Below the pieces are notes generated by a model. It did not search any database. It saw only the letters and a list, made by a program, of their open reading frames with translations, and was not told the origin of the DNA. 64,000 nt of DNA, taken from positions 7,222,634 through 7,286,633 of the forward strand of contig NZ_CP049780.1 of NCBI RefSeq assembly GCF_011193355.1, in the 5' to 3' direction. Of this stretch, positions 33,607 to 42,139 are shown piece by piece. The DNA comes from Streptomyces sp. JB150. GTDB lineage: Bacteria; Actinomycetota; Actinomycetes; Streptomycetales; Streptomycetaceae. The position numbers and the translations under genes are program-made. Each line of letters starts with the position of its first letter. The stretch's first letter is position 1.

Positions 33607-35210
33607 CGACGTACACCGCGGCGGTGCACGGCCTGGCCACCGACATCCGCCTCCCCGACGGCCCCGGCCCGTTCCCGGCCGTCCTCGTCCGCACCCCCTA
33701 CGACCGCCGCGCCCACCACGCCGAACTGCGCGGCTGGGCGCGCCGCGGCTTCGCCGCCGTGGCGCAGGACGTGCGCGGACGGCACGGCTCGGCGGGGGAG
33801 TGGCGGCCCTACGCGCACGAGGCCGCCGACGGGGCGGACACCGCGCGCTGGATCCGCAGGCAGCCCTGGAGCGACGGGCGCATCGTCGCGTACGGCGCCT
33901 CCTACGCCGCGCACTGCGCCGTCACCCTCGCCCTGGACGCGCCCGAGGACGCCCGCCCGGACGCCGTCATCGCCGCCGTCCCCGCCCTCGGCGCCGCCGA
34001 CACCGCCCGCGAACCGAGCGGCGTGGAGCGGCTGCTGACCCGCGCGGGATGGTGGGCGGCCCACGGCGACCGTCCCGACTCCGACGAGGGCGCGCTGGAC
34101 AAGGCCCTCGCCGACGACCCGGACGCGCTCACCCACCTGCCCCTGCTGGACCTGCCGTCACGGCTCGGCCGTGAGCTGCCCTCCTGGCCCGGACTGTGGC
34201 ACCACCGCGACCGGGGACGGCTGATCGCCCGGGCCCCCCGCGCGCGGATGCCGCTGCTCGCCGTGGGTGGCCACCACGACCACTTCGCCGAGGACACCGT
34301 CGAGTTGTGGCGCCACTGGGGCGGCCCCTGCCCGCGGCTGCTCATGGGACCGTGGGGACACGGCCTGGTCGCCGCACCCGGCCCCGGCGCCCACCCCGCC
34401 CACCGGGTGCGCCTCGGCGACCTCTACGCCCGCTGGGCCCGCTCCGCGCTCGCCGGACACCTCACCGGCGGACGCGGCGGAGCCGTGGCACTCGGCGGCA
34501 GCCCCCTGTGGACGGCGGCGGACGACGAGGGCGAGCCGTACGCGCCCCGCCTGCGCCCCCTGTGCGGCACCGCCTTCACCGCCCACCCCGAACACCCGGT
34601 GGCCTCCGGCGAGTTGAGCGTGCCCGTGGACGGGGAGCCCGACCGCTGCGTGCTCGTCACCGCGCCCCTGCCGCGCCCGCTGGACCTGCTCGGGCCCGCC
34701 CGGGTGCGGCTGCGCGCCCGCGCCGCCACCCCGTCCGCCGACTGGTTCGCACGGCTCGTCGCCCTCGCCCCGGCAGAACCCGCCAGAACACCCGCCGCGG
34801 ACCATGCCCCACGGCGTGCCGCAGGACCTGGCTCGGACCATGCCCCACCGCTCGCCGGAGAGCACGCCTCAACGCTCGCCCCGGCACGTGCCGCAGGACA
34901 GCATGCGGAGCGGCTGGCCGTAGGCGTCGCGCGGCGGCACGGCCAACCCCCGGGCCAGGAAGCCGAGTTCTCCATCCCGCTGGGCCGGATCGCCCGGCGG
35001 CTGCCCGCCGGGACCCGGCTCCGCCTGGAGATCGCCGGGCACCACTTCCCGGCCCACGCCCGCAACCCGCACACCGGCGAGGACCCGATCACGGCCACCC
35101 GGCTCACCCCCTCCGCACGGGAGGTGGACCCGGACCGCCTCGAACTCCGGCTGAGCGTGCTCCGTACCCGACCGACCCCGACCGACCCCGCGGAGGAGAT
35201 CCTGCGATGA
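33603..35210 (+). CDS. CocE/NonD-family alpha/beta hydrolase in the RiPP operon
   Basis: A 535-aa serine hydrolase of the X-Pro dipeptidyl-peptidase / cocaine esterase family. The oxyanion segment is VRTPYDRR and the nucleophile Ser sits in AYGASYAAH near residue 101. Later acid and His residues lie around GGHHDHF and MGPWGHG, followed by the C-terminal jelly-roll domain, which here carries an Ala/Pro/His-rich insertion (about residues 397-440). There is no signal peptide. GTG at 33603 overlaps the upstream stop and the gene overlaps YcaO by 4 bp. In this setting it may cleave the leader or release the product, or act on an ester/amide of the mature compound. Its specificity cannot be read from sequence. 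Confidence 0.85.
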   Translation: MTTYTAAVHGLATDIRLPDGPGPFPAVLVRTPYDRRAHHAELRGWARRGFAAVAQDVRGRHGSAGEWRPYAHEAADGADTARWIRRQPWSDGRIVAYGASYAAHCAVTLALDAPEDARPDAVIAAVPALGAADTAREPSGVERLLTRAGWWAAHGDRPDSDEGALDKALADDPDALTHLPLLDLPSRLGRELPSWPGLWHHRDRGRLIARAPRARMPLLAVGGHHDHFAEDTVELWRHWGGPCPRLLMGPWGHGLVAAPGPGAHPAHRVRLGDLYARWARSALAGHLTGGRGGAVALGGSPLWTAADDEGEPYAPRLRPLCGTAFTAHPEHPVASGELSVPVDGEPDRCVLVTAPLPRPLDLLGPARVRLRARAATPSADWFARLVALAPAEPARTPAADHAPRRAAGPGSDHAPPLAGEHASTLAPARAAGQHAERLAVGVARRHGQPPGQEAEFSIPLGRIARRLPAGTRLRLEIAGHHFPAHARNPHTGEDPITATRLTPSAREVDPDRLELRLSVLRTRPTPTDPAEEILR

Positions 35211-36586
35211 CGACGCTGCCGCTGGAAGCCCTGGTAGACCCGGTCTGCGGCATCGTCCGCAAGGTGAAGCCCGTCGAACACCCGCCGGGCACACCGCCCC
35301 GCTACACCGCGATGACCGCCGAGGTCGCCGACGCCCGCAAGCTCGGCCTGTGGCCCGCCGACCGGGTCTCGCTCGGCACCTCCTTCGGCGACCCCGAGAC
35401 CGCCCGGATCGCCGCGATAGCCGAGGGAGTCGAACGCTACTGCGGCAACCGCCTCCCGCCACCCGGCCACCGCGACGCGCCCCTGCACTCCACCGCCGCC
35501 GAACTCACCCGCAAGGGCCTGCGCCTGTACGGCCCCGGCGACCTGCCCGCGTACGCCGACTGGCAGTACACCCGGCCCAAGTTCCCCTACCGACCCCTCA
35601 CCGACGACACCCCCGCCCTGTGGACCCGCGGCACCGAACGGCTGCCCGGCGGGGAGAGCACCGAGGTGTGGGCACCCGTGTCGCTCACCCACCTCAACTG
35701 GCGCCAGGGCGACCTGCGTTCGCTGCCGCGCACCCACCACCTCAACTACGCCGGCATCGCCACCGGCCAGGGCTTCGACGACGCCGTGGAACGCGGCCTG
35801 CTGGAGATCGCCGAACGCGACGCGCTGGAACTGTGGTGGCACCTCGACGGACCCGCCCGCGGCATCGACCCGGACACCGTGCCCGGCCTCGCCGACGACC
35901 TCGCCGGATCCGGGCTGCGCGTCTGGATCACCGAGATGCCCTCCGAGTTCGCCCCCTGCATGGCCGCCCTCGTCCACGACCCGCGCCTCGGCCTGTACGC
36001 CGCCGGCTTCGCCTGCAAGTACGACCCGGCCGAGGCCGCCCGCAAGGCCGTCCTCGAAGCCGTGCACACCTGGGTCTTCACCCAGGGCCTCACCGGACCC
36101 GACGGCTGGGTCTTCGAGGCCGTCGACGCCGGACTCCTCGCCAAGGGCCTCTACCTCGACCACCGCGAGGACCGCCGCTACCTCGACTCCTGCGGCCCCC
36201 ACTTCGAGCACGTCCGGGACCTCGGCGCACACGTCCAGGTGTGGCTCGACCCGCGGATGGCCACCGAGGCCCGCCGGTTCACCGACCCCGCCCTCGGGGT
36301 CGTGCCCGTCGACGCCGTCGAGCCCGGCAGCCCGGACCGGATGCGGCGCGCGCTGGAGCGTGGCGGCCACCGGGTCATGACCTTCGACCTGACCACGGAG
36401 GACATCGCCGAGACCGGACTGCGCGTCGCCCGCGTCCTGGTCTCCGGACTGCTCCCCAACGCCCCCGCCGCCTTCGGCTACTTCGGCTGCCCCCGCCTCG
36501 CCGACGCCGCCCTGGCCCGCGGCTGGCGCACCACGCCGCCGCGCGCCCCGGAGGACTTCACCCTCGCCCCTCCGCCGCACATGTGA
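35207..36586 (+). CDS. YcaO cyclodehydratase
   Basis: A 459-aa YcaO-domain enzyme that uses ATP to activate backbone amides, normally making azolines from Cys/Ser/Thr. ATP-binding elements are visible: SLGTSFGD with EGVERYC (residues 73-79), and GIATGQGFDDA followed by LLEIAERDALELWW (about 184-211). The C-terminus ends in a proline-rich LAPPPHM, reminiscent of the PxPxP tail of azoline-forming YcaOs but not identical. With no cysteine in the candidate precursor, oxazoline from Ser/Thr, amidine or another backbone change is expected rather than thiazole. ATGA overlap with the hydrolase; GTGA overlap with the next gene. Confidence 0.92.
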   Translation: MTTLPLEALVDPVCGIVRKVKPVEHPPGTPPRYTAMTAEVADARKLGLWPADRVSLGTSFGDPETARIAAIAEGVERYCGNRLPPPGHRDAPLHSTAAELTRKGLRLYGPGDLPAYADWQYTRPKFPYRPLTDDTPALWTRGTERLPGGESTEVWAPVSLTHLNWRQGDLRSLPRTHHLNYAGIATGQGFDDAVERGLLEIAERDALELWWHLDGPARGIDPDTVPGLADDLAGSGLRVWITEMPSEFAPCMAALVHDPRLGLYAAGFACKYDPAEAARKAVLEAVHTWVFTQGLTGPDGWVFEAVDAGLLAKGLYLDHREDRRYLDSCGPHFEHVRDLGAHVQVWLDPRMATEARRFTDPALGVVPVDAVEPGSPDRMRRALERGGHRVMTFDLTTEDIAETGLRVARVLVSGLLPNAPAAFGYFGCPRLADAALARGWRTTPPRAPEDFTLAPPPHM

Positions 36587-37725
36587 GCCGCGCCGTGGAT
36601 CTGGTCACCGCCCTCGCCCGGGCCCGCAGCGCCGAGCGGCCCGGCCCCGACACCCCCGCCGGGCCCGCCGTCCCCGACTGGCCGGGCCCCGCTCACGCGC
36701 TGCCCCCGGCCACGCCCGGCCGGCTCGACCTGGACCGGCTGCTGCGCCTGTCGCTGGCCGCCGCCGACCCCACCGGGCGGCTGCGGCCCACCCCGTCCGC
36801 GGGCGCGCTGCACCCCGTCGACGCCCTGCTCGTCGTCGGCGACGGCTGCTCCCTGCCGCCCGGACGCTACGGCTACGACCCGCTGCGCCACCGCGTCCAC
36901 CACCTGGGCCCGGCCCCGCACGGCACCCCGCCCGGGACGACCGTCGAACTGACCGTCACCCCCCGGCGCACGGAAAGCCACTACGGCCACCGCGCCTGGC
37001 CCCTGCTGCTGCTCGACACCGGGCACGCCACCGCCGCGCTGCGGCTCGCCGCCCAGGCCCTCGGGACACCCCGGCCGGACCTCCGCCTCGACGGCACCAC
37101 CGAGTCGCCACTGGCCGCCGTACACCTCCCGCCGCCCGGCGCGGAGCCGGAGTCGTACGCTCCCGAGCACCCCGGCCAGGAGGCGGACGAGCCCCCCTCC
37201 CCAGCGGACGTCCCCACCCCCACCGACCTGCTGACCCGCCGCAGCGCCCCGCCACCCCTCACCGGCACCCCCGCGCGTGACGACCTGCGGCACGTGCTGG
37301 CCGCCGCACAGGCCGCCGGGGCCGGGCGGCTGCGGTGGTGCGCGGCCGTCGGCGCGCCCGAACCGGAACTCGTCGAGACCGCGCCCGACGGCACCCTGCG
37401 GCGGCTCGCCGCCGGGGAGGCCCGGCCGACCCTCGCCGTCTGGGCGGCCGGACAGCGCTGGCTCGCCGACGCGGGCGCCGTCCTGCTCGCCTACGGCTGC
37501 CCGTCCGACGCCGACGCCGTACGCATCCGCGGCGACCACCTGCACGCCGGACACGCGGTCGGCCGCGCCCAGTTCGCCGCCGGGCGGCGCGCACTGGCCG
37601 CCCGCCCCGTCGGCTCCTGGCAGCGGGCCGACCTGGGCGCCGCGCTGGGCGGCGCACCCCACCAGAACTGGATCGTCCACGGCCTGGCCCTCGGGTCCGG
37701 CCGACCCGAGAAGAGGACCTCGTGA
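36583..37725 (+). CDS. SagB-type nitroreductase/dehydrogenase
   Basis: A 380-aa FMN enzyme of the azoline dehydrogenase family. The N-terminal half has the SagB signature RLRPTPSAGALHPV (67-80) and GRYGYDPLRHRVHHLG. The second half begins with LLTRRSAPPPLTG, resembling the start of another nitroreductase module, so the protein looks like an internally duplicated SagB with one half diverged. It would oxidise azolines to azoles. GTG at 36583 overlaps the YcaO stop by 4 bp; GTG at 36595 is a weaker alternative. It ends overlapping the first ABC subunit gene (GTGA). Confidence 0.85.
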   Translation: MSRAVDLVTALARARSAERPGPDTPAGPAVPDWPGPAHALPPATPGRLDLDRLLRLSLAAADPTGRLRPTPSAGALHPVDALLVVGDGCSLPPGRYGYDPLRHRVHHLGPAPHGTPPGTTVELTVTPRRTESHYGHRAWPLLLLDTGHATAALRLAAQALGTPRPDLRLDGTTESPLAAVHLPPPGAEPESYAPEHPGQEADEPPSPADVPTPTDLLTRRSAPPPLTGTPARDDLRHVLAAAQAAGAGRLRWCAAVGAPEPELVETAPDGTLRRLAAGEARPTLAVWAAGQRWLADAGAVLLAYGCPSDADAVRIRGDHLHAGHAVGRAQFAAGRRALAARPVGSWQRADLGAALGGAPHQNWIVHGLALGSGRPEKRTS

Positions 37726-39461
37726 TCGTCCATCCGGAGCTGCGCCACGCCGCACGGCACGCGCGGCGCACGCTGCTCGCGGCCACCCTCCTCCAGGGAG
37801 CCGTCACCCTGAGCTGGCTCGCCCAGGCCGTCCTGCTCGCCCAGGCCCTCGCCGCCATCGCGCGCGGCACGACCGGCTCCCTGCCCGCGCTCCTCACGGC
37901 GGTCCTCGCCGTCGTCGCCGTGCGCGCCGTCCTCGGCTGCGCCCAGCGACGCACCGCCGCCCGCGCCGGCGCGCGCGTCCGGGTCCGGCTGCGCGACGAA
38001 CTCCTCGCCCACCTCGGCCGGCTGGGCCCCGCGCACCTCACCACCGCCCGCGCCGGAGCCGTCCGCACCACCCTGGTCGACGGCGTCGAAGGCGTCGACG
38101 CCTACGTCTCCCGCTACCTGCCCCAGCTGATCGTCACCCTCGCCGCGCCGCCCCTGCTGCTCGTCGCCGTGGCTTTCATCGAGCCGCGCGCCCTCCTCGG
38201 ACTCGTCCCCGCCCTCCTCCTCGCCCTCGCCGGCCCCCGCGCCTGGGACCGGCTGCTCGCCCGGCGCGGCAAGGAGCACTGGGACACCTACGAGGGACTG
38301 GGCGCCGACTACCTCGAAGCCCTCCAGGGCATGCCCGCGCTGCGCGCCGCCGGTGCCGTCGGCCGCACCCGGCGCCGGCTGGAGGAGCGGTCGGCCGCAC
38401 TGCACCGGGCCACCGTCGCCAAACTGCGCGTCTCGCTCGTCGACACGGGCATCACCGACCTCGCCATCCAGGGCGGCACCGCGGCCGCCGCGCTGCTCGC
38501 CTGCTGGACCTCGGCGACCGGCGCCACCACCCCGGCCGGCACCTACCTGGTGCTGTTGCTGGCCGGCGAGTGCTTCCGGCCCGTCCGCGACCTCGCCCGC
38601 GAATGGCACGCCGGATACCTCGGCGTGTCCGCCGCCGACGGACTCGCCGCCCTGCGCACCGCCGCACCCGCCGTCGAGGACACCGGCCGGGAACCGGCCG
38701 CCTGGCCCACCGCCCCCCGGCTGACCTTCGACGGCGTGGAGTTCACCTATCCCGGCGCCGCCCGCCCCACCCTCCGCTCGGTCACCTTCACCGCCGAAGC
38801 CGGCCGCACCACCGCGATCGTCGGCCCCTCCGGCGCGGGCAAGTCCACCCTGCTCGCCCTGCTGCTGCGCCACCACGACCCGCAGCGCGGCCGGATCACC
38901 GCCGACGGCCGCGACACGACCGCGTACACCCTCGACTCGCTGCGCCGCGGCATCGCCGTCGTCTCCCAGGAGACGTACCTCTTCCCCGCCACCATCGCCG
39001 ACAACCTGCGGCTGGCCGCGCCCGACGCCACCGACGACGACCTGGTCCGCGCCGCCCGCGCCGCCGGCGTCCACGACGAGATCACCGCCCTGCCCGACGG
39101 CTACGCCACCGTCCTCGGCGAACGCGGCGCCACCCTCTCCGGCGGCCAGCGGCAACGCCTCGCGCTGGCCCGCGCACTGCTCGCCGACGCGCCCGTCCTC
39201 GTCCTCGACGAGGCCACCAGCGCCGTCGACGAACGCCGCGAGGCGGACATCGTCCGCGATCTGACCGCCGCGGCGCGCGGCCGGACCGTCCTCGTCGTCG
39301 CGCACCGGCTGGCCGCCGTCCGGCACGCCGACCGCATCGTCGTCCTCGCCGACGGCCGCGTGGACGCCGTCGGCGACCACCACACCCTCGTCGCCGCCGG
39401 GGGACTGTACGCCGAGCTCGCCGCGGCGGGCCGTACGCACGAGAAGGGCCTCGCCGCATGA
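37722..39461 (+). CDS. ABC transporter, exporter-fold half-transporter, first subunit
   Basis: A 579-aa protein with six N-terminal helices (to about residue 300) and a C-terminal ATPase with Walker A VGPSGAGKST, signature LSGGQRQRL and Walker B VLVLDEATSAVD. It has a CydD-like transmembrane organisation. With the next gene it forms a heterodimer. In this operon it may export the peptide product; the exporter fold is also used by siderophore importers of the IrtAB/YbtPQ type, so direction cannot be assumed. GTG at 37722 overlaps the upstream stop; ATGA overlap with the next gene. Confidence 0.9.
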   Translation: MIVHPELRHAARHARRTLLAATLLQGAVTLSWLAQAVLLAQALAAIARGTTGSLPALLTAVLAVVAVRAVLGCAQRRTAARAGARVRVRLRDELLAHLGRLGPAHLTTARAGAVRTTLVDGVEGVDAYVSRYLPQLIVTLAAPPLLLVAVAFIEPRALLGLVPALLLALAGPRAWDRLLARRGKEHWDTYEGLGADYLEALQGMPALRAAGAVGRTRRRLEERSAALHRATVAKLRVSLVDTGITDLAIQGGTAAAALLACWTSATGATTPAGTYLVLLLAGECFRPVRDLAREWHAGYLGVSAADGLAALRTAAPAVEDTGREPAAWPTAPRLTFDGVEFTYPGAARPTLRSVTFTAEAGRTTAIVGPSGAGKSTLLALLLRHHDPQRGRITADGRDTTAYTLDSLRRGIAVVSQETYLFPATIADNLRLAAPDATDDDLVRAARAAGVHDEITALPDGYATVLGERGATLSGGQRQRLALARALLADAPVLVLDEATSAVDERREADIVRDLTAAARGRTVLVVAHRLAAVRHADRIVVLADGRVDAVGDHHTLVAAGGLYAELAAAGRTHEKGLAA

Positions 39462-41218
39462 GCACCGCCGACACCGCGCTGGCGCACCCCGCACCGCCCG
39501 CCCGGGGCGCCCTGCGCGCGCTGCTGCCCGCACTCGCCGGGCACCGCGCCATGATCACCCGCACCTGTGCCGCCGCCCTCGTCGAACAGGGCTCCCTGGT
39601 CACCCTGGTGACCTTCGCGGCCTACACGGTCGGCAGCGCCGTCAGCACCGGCCGCGCCCCCACGGCCGGTACCGTCGCCGTCCTGGCCGCCCTCGTCGTG
39701 CTGCGCGCCCTGATGACCTGGCGGGAGATGGACCTCTCGCACGACCTGGCCTACCGCGTCCTCGCCGAGCTGCGGGTACGGGTCTTCGACGGGCTCGCCC
39801 GCAGCGCCCCCGCCCGGGTGGCGGGCCGCCGCAGCGGCGACCTCGCCGCCACCGCCATGGCCGACGTGGAGGCACTGGAGTTCTTCTACGCCCACACCAC
39901 GGCCCAACTCCTCGCCTCGGGGGCGGTGTTCACCGGCGGCGCGATGGTCCTCGCCGCCGTGGAACCGTGGCTGCTGGCCGCCCTGGTCCCGGTCGCCGCG
40001 CTGCTCGCCGCGGCACCCTTCGCCGAGGCCCGCGGCCGCACCGACCGCGGCGCCCGCACCCGCCAGGCCGCCGCCGACCTGTCGGCCGACACCGTGGAAA
40101 CCGTCGACGGCCTGCGCGAACTGCTGTCCTTCGGCCGCCTCACCGAGCGCCGCGCCCGCCTCGCCGAGCGCGGCGAGCGCCTGGGGAACGCCCAACGCGC
40201 CGAGGTGACCTGGGACTCCGTGGCCGCCGCCGTACGCGACCTGCTCATCGTCCTCGCCGTCCTCGGCGTCGTGGCCGCCGCCGCCCGGGCCGTGACCGCG
40301 GGGCGGCTGGACGGCGCGTGGGCGCCGGCCGCGATGGCGCTGGCCCTCTCCGTGCTGGGCCCGGTCGCCGAGTCGGCCAGGTCACTGAGCCAGGCCATGG
40401 GCCTGCGCGCCGCCGCGGCCCGCGTGGACGCCGCGACAAAGGCCCCCGCGCTCGCCCCCGAGCCCGCCACGGCCCGCCCCCTGCCCTCCGGCCCGCTCGG
40501 CGTCCGGCTGCACGGCGTCAGCTTCGCCTACGACGACCGTCCGGTGCTGCGCGACCTCGACCTCACCGTCCCGGCCGGGCAGACCCTCGCTCTCGTCGGC
40601 GCCTCCGGCGCCGGCAAGTCCACCTGCGCCCACCTGCTGGCCCGCTTCTGGGACCCGGCCGGCGGCGCCGTCCAGCTCGTCCCGGAGTCCGGCGACCCCG
40701 TCGACCTGCGCGACCTCGGCGACGCCGACCTGCGCCGCGCCGTCGCCGTCGTCGGCCAGGGCACCCCCCTCTTCCACGGCACCCTCGCCGAGAACCTGCG
40801 CCTGGCCGCGCCCGACGCCGACGACGACCGGCTCGCCGAGGTGGCGGCGCTGTGCGGCGTCGACCGCATCGCCCCCCTCGACACCCCCGTCGGCGAGCGC
40901 GGCGCCACCCTCTCCGGCGGCCAGCGCGCCCGCATCGCCCTGGCCCGCGCCCTGCTCCGCGATCCGCGGGTCCTCGTCCTCGACGAGACCACCGCCCACC
41001 TCGACAACAGCGGTGACGCCGAACTCGCCGCCGCCCTGGCCCGCACCCGCGCCGACCGCACCACCCTCGTCATCGCCCACCGCCCCGCCACCATCCGCCG
41101 GGCCGACCGCATCGCCGTACTCGAGGACGGACGCATCGTGGAGACGGGCACCTGGCGGGAACTCACCGCCCGCCCCGACGGCGCCCTCACCCGCGTCCTG
41201 GCCGTGACCCCGCGCTGA
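39458..41218 (+). CDS. ABC transporter, exporter-fold half-transporter, second subunit
   Basis: A 586-aa partner of the preceding half-transporter. It has six helices then an ATPase with Walker A VGASGAGKST, signature LSGGQRARI and Walker B VLVLDETTAHLD. The Glu/Thr after the Walker B Asp (DETT rather than DEAT) is a minor variation. Last gene of the RiPP operon; the following 180 bp hold 24-bp tandem repeats and no clear terminator. Confidence 0.9.
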   Translation: MSTADTALAHPAPPARGALRALLPALAGHRAMITRTCAAALVEQGSLVTLVTFAAYTVGSAVSTGRAPTAGTVAVLAALVVLRALMTWREMDLSHDLAYRVLAELRVRVFDGLARSAPARVAGRRSGDLAATAMADVEALEFFYAHTTAQLLASGAVFTGGAMVLAAVEPWLLAALVPVAALLAAAPFAEARGRTDRGARTRQAAADLSADTVETVDGLRELLSFGRLTERRARLAERGERLGNAQRAEVTWDSVAAAVRDLLIVLAVLGVVAAAARAVTAGRLDGAWAPAAMALALSVLGPVAESARSLSQAMGLRAAAARVDAATKAPALAPEPATARPLPSGPLGVRLHGVSFAYDDRPVLRDLDLTVPAGQTLALVGASGAGKSTCAHLLARFWDPAGGAVQLVPESGDPVDLRDLGDADLRRAVAVVGQGTPLFHGTLAENLRLAAPDADDDRLAEVAALCGVDRIAPLDTPVGERGATLSGGQRARIALARALLRDPRVLVLDETTAHLDNSGDAELAAALARTRADRTTLVIAHRPATIRRADRIAVLEDGRIVETGTWRELTARPDGALTRVLAVTPR

Positions 41219-41255
41219 CGCGGAGAGGGCCCGGGGCGGCCACAAGAACATCCCC

Positions 41256-41327
41256 TGCCCGGACGTCCCGTCGAGCGCTGCCCCGGACGTCCCGTCGAGC
41301 GCTGCCCCGGACGTCCCGTCGAACGCG
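41256..41327. repeat. Three 24-bp tandem repeats behind the RiPP operon
   Basis: Units around CCCGGACGTCCCGTCGAGCG beginning near 41256, 41280 and 41304, the last with changes at its end. They lie between the ABC gene stop and the VOC gene start. No spacers. Confidence 0.88.
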
Positions 41328-41401
41328 GCCACCGCCGGCACCCGGCCCCGCGCCTGTCCTGATCGCGGCGGTCGGGCCGGCGCAGCTTCTACGATCTGCG
41401 C

Positions 41402-42139
41402 ATGGCAACACGACTCGTACAGATCAACATGAAAGCCCAGGACGACACCGCGCTCGGCCGGTTCTGGGCTCAGGCACTCGGGTGGGGTGTCGACAGCGAG
41501 GGACCCGGCGTCACCAACCTCGAACCCGTGGGCTTCTCCTACCCGGACCCCACGGCCGTCTGCGTCGACATCATCACGCGTCCGGAACCCAAGACGGTCA
41601 AGAACCGCGTGCACCTTGATCTGGCCACCACCTCGACCGGCCATCAAGCGGAACTGCTCGAGCGTTTGAAGGACCTCGGAGCGACCCTCGCCGACATCGG
41701 CCAGGGCGACGTGCCCTGGAAGGTCATGGCCGACCCCGAGGGCAACGAGTTCTGCGTCCTGGACCCCCGGCCGGTCTACCAGGACACCGGGCCGATCGCC
41801 GCCGTCGTGGTCGACTGCACCGACCCGCGGTTGATGGCCCGGTTCTGGGGCGAGGCGATGGACTGGACGCTGCACGAGGTCACCGACGACCACGCCACCC
41901 TGCGCTCCGCCGCCGGCGTCGGCCCCTACCTGGAGTTCGTCCGCACCCCCGACCCCAAGCGCGTGTGGAACCGCGTCCACCTCGACGTCAGCCCCTACCC
42001 CGGCGACGACATGGCCGCGGAGGCGGCCCGACTGCGCGCGCTGGGCGCGACCGACCCCGGCATCGATCAGTCCGCGATCCACTGGACCGTTCTCGCCGAC
42101 CCGGAAGGCAACGAGTTCTGCCTCCTCACCCCCCGCTGA
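41402..42139 (+). CDS. Two-domain VOC (glyoxalase-like) protein
   Basis: A 245-aa protein consisting of two tandem glyoxalase/bleomycin-resistance-type domains, each closing with the same LADPEGNEFC-type strand (MADPEGNEFCVL and LADPEGNEFCLL). Both carry a VKNRVHLDL / VWNRVHLDV metal-site-like segment. Such Glyoxalase_6 proteins are of unknown substrate. It ends 14 bp inside the 3' end of the convergent hypothetical gene. Confidence 0.88.
   Translation: MATRLVQINMKAQDDTALGRFWAQALGWGVDSEGPGVTNLEPVGFSYPDPTAVCVDIITRPEPKTVKNRVHLDLATTSTGHQAELLERLKDLGATLADIGQGDVPWKVMADPEGNEFCVLDPRPVYQDTGPIAAVVVDCTDPRLMARFWGEAMDWTLHEVTDDHATLRSAAGVGPYLEFVRTPDPKRVWNRVHLDVSPYPGDDMAAEAARLRALGATDPGIDQSAIHWTVLADPEGNEFCLLTPR

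Noticed and set aside
32483..41218. Lanthipeptide or lasso-peptide cluster
   Set aside because: No LanB/LanC, LanM, B1/B2 or asparagine-synthetase-like C protein is present; the enzymes are YcaO, ThiF-like and SagB types.
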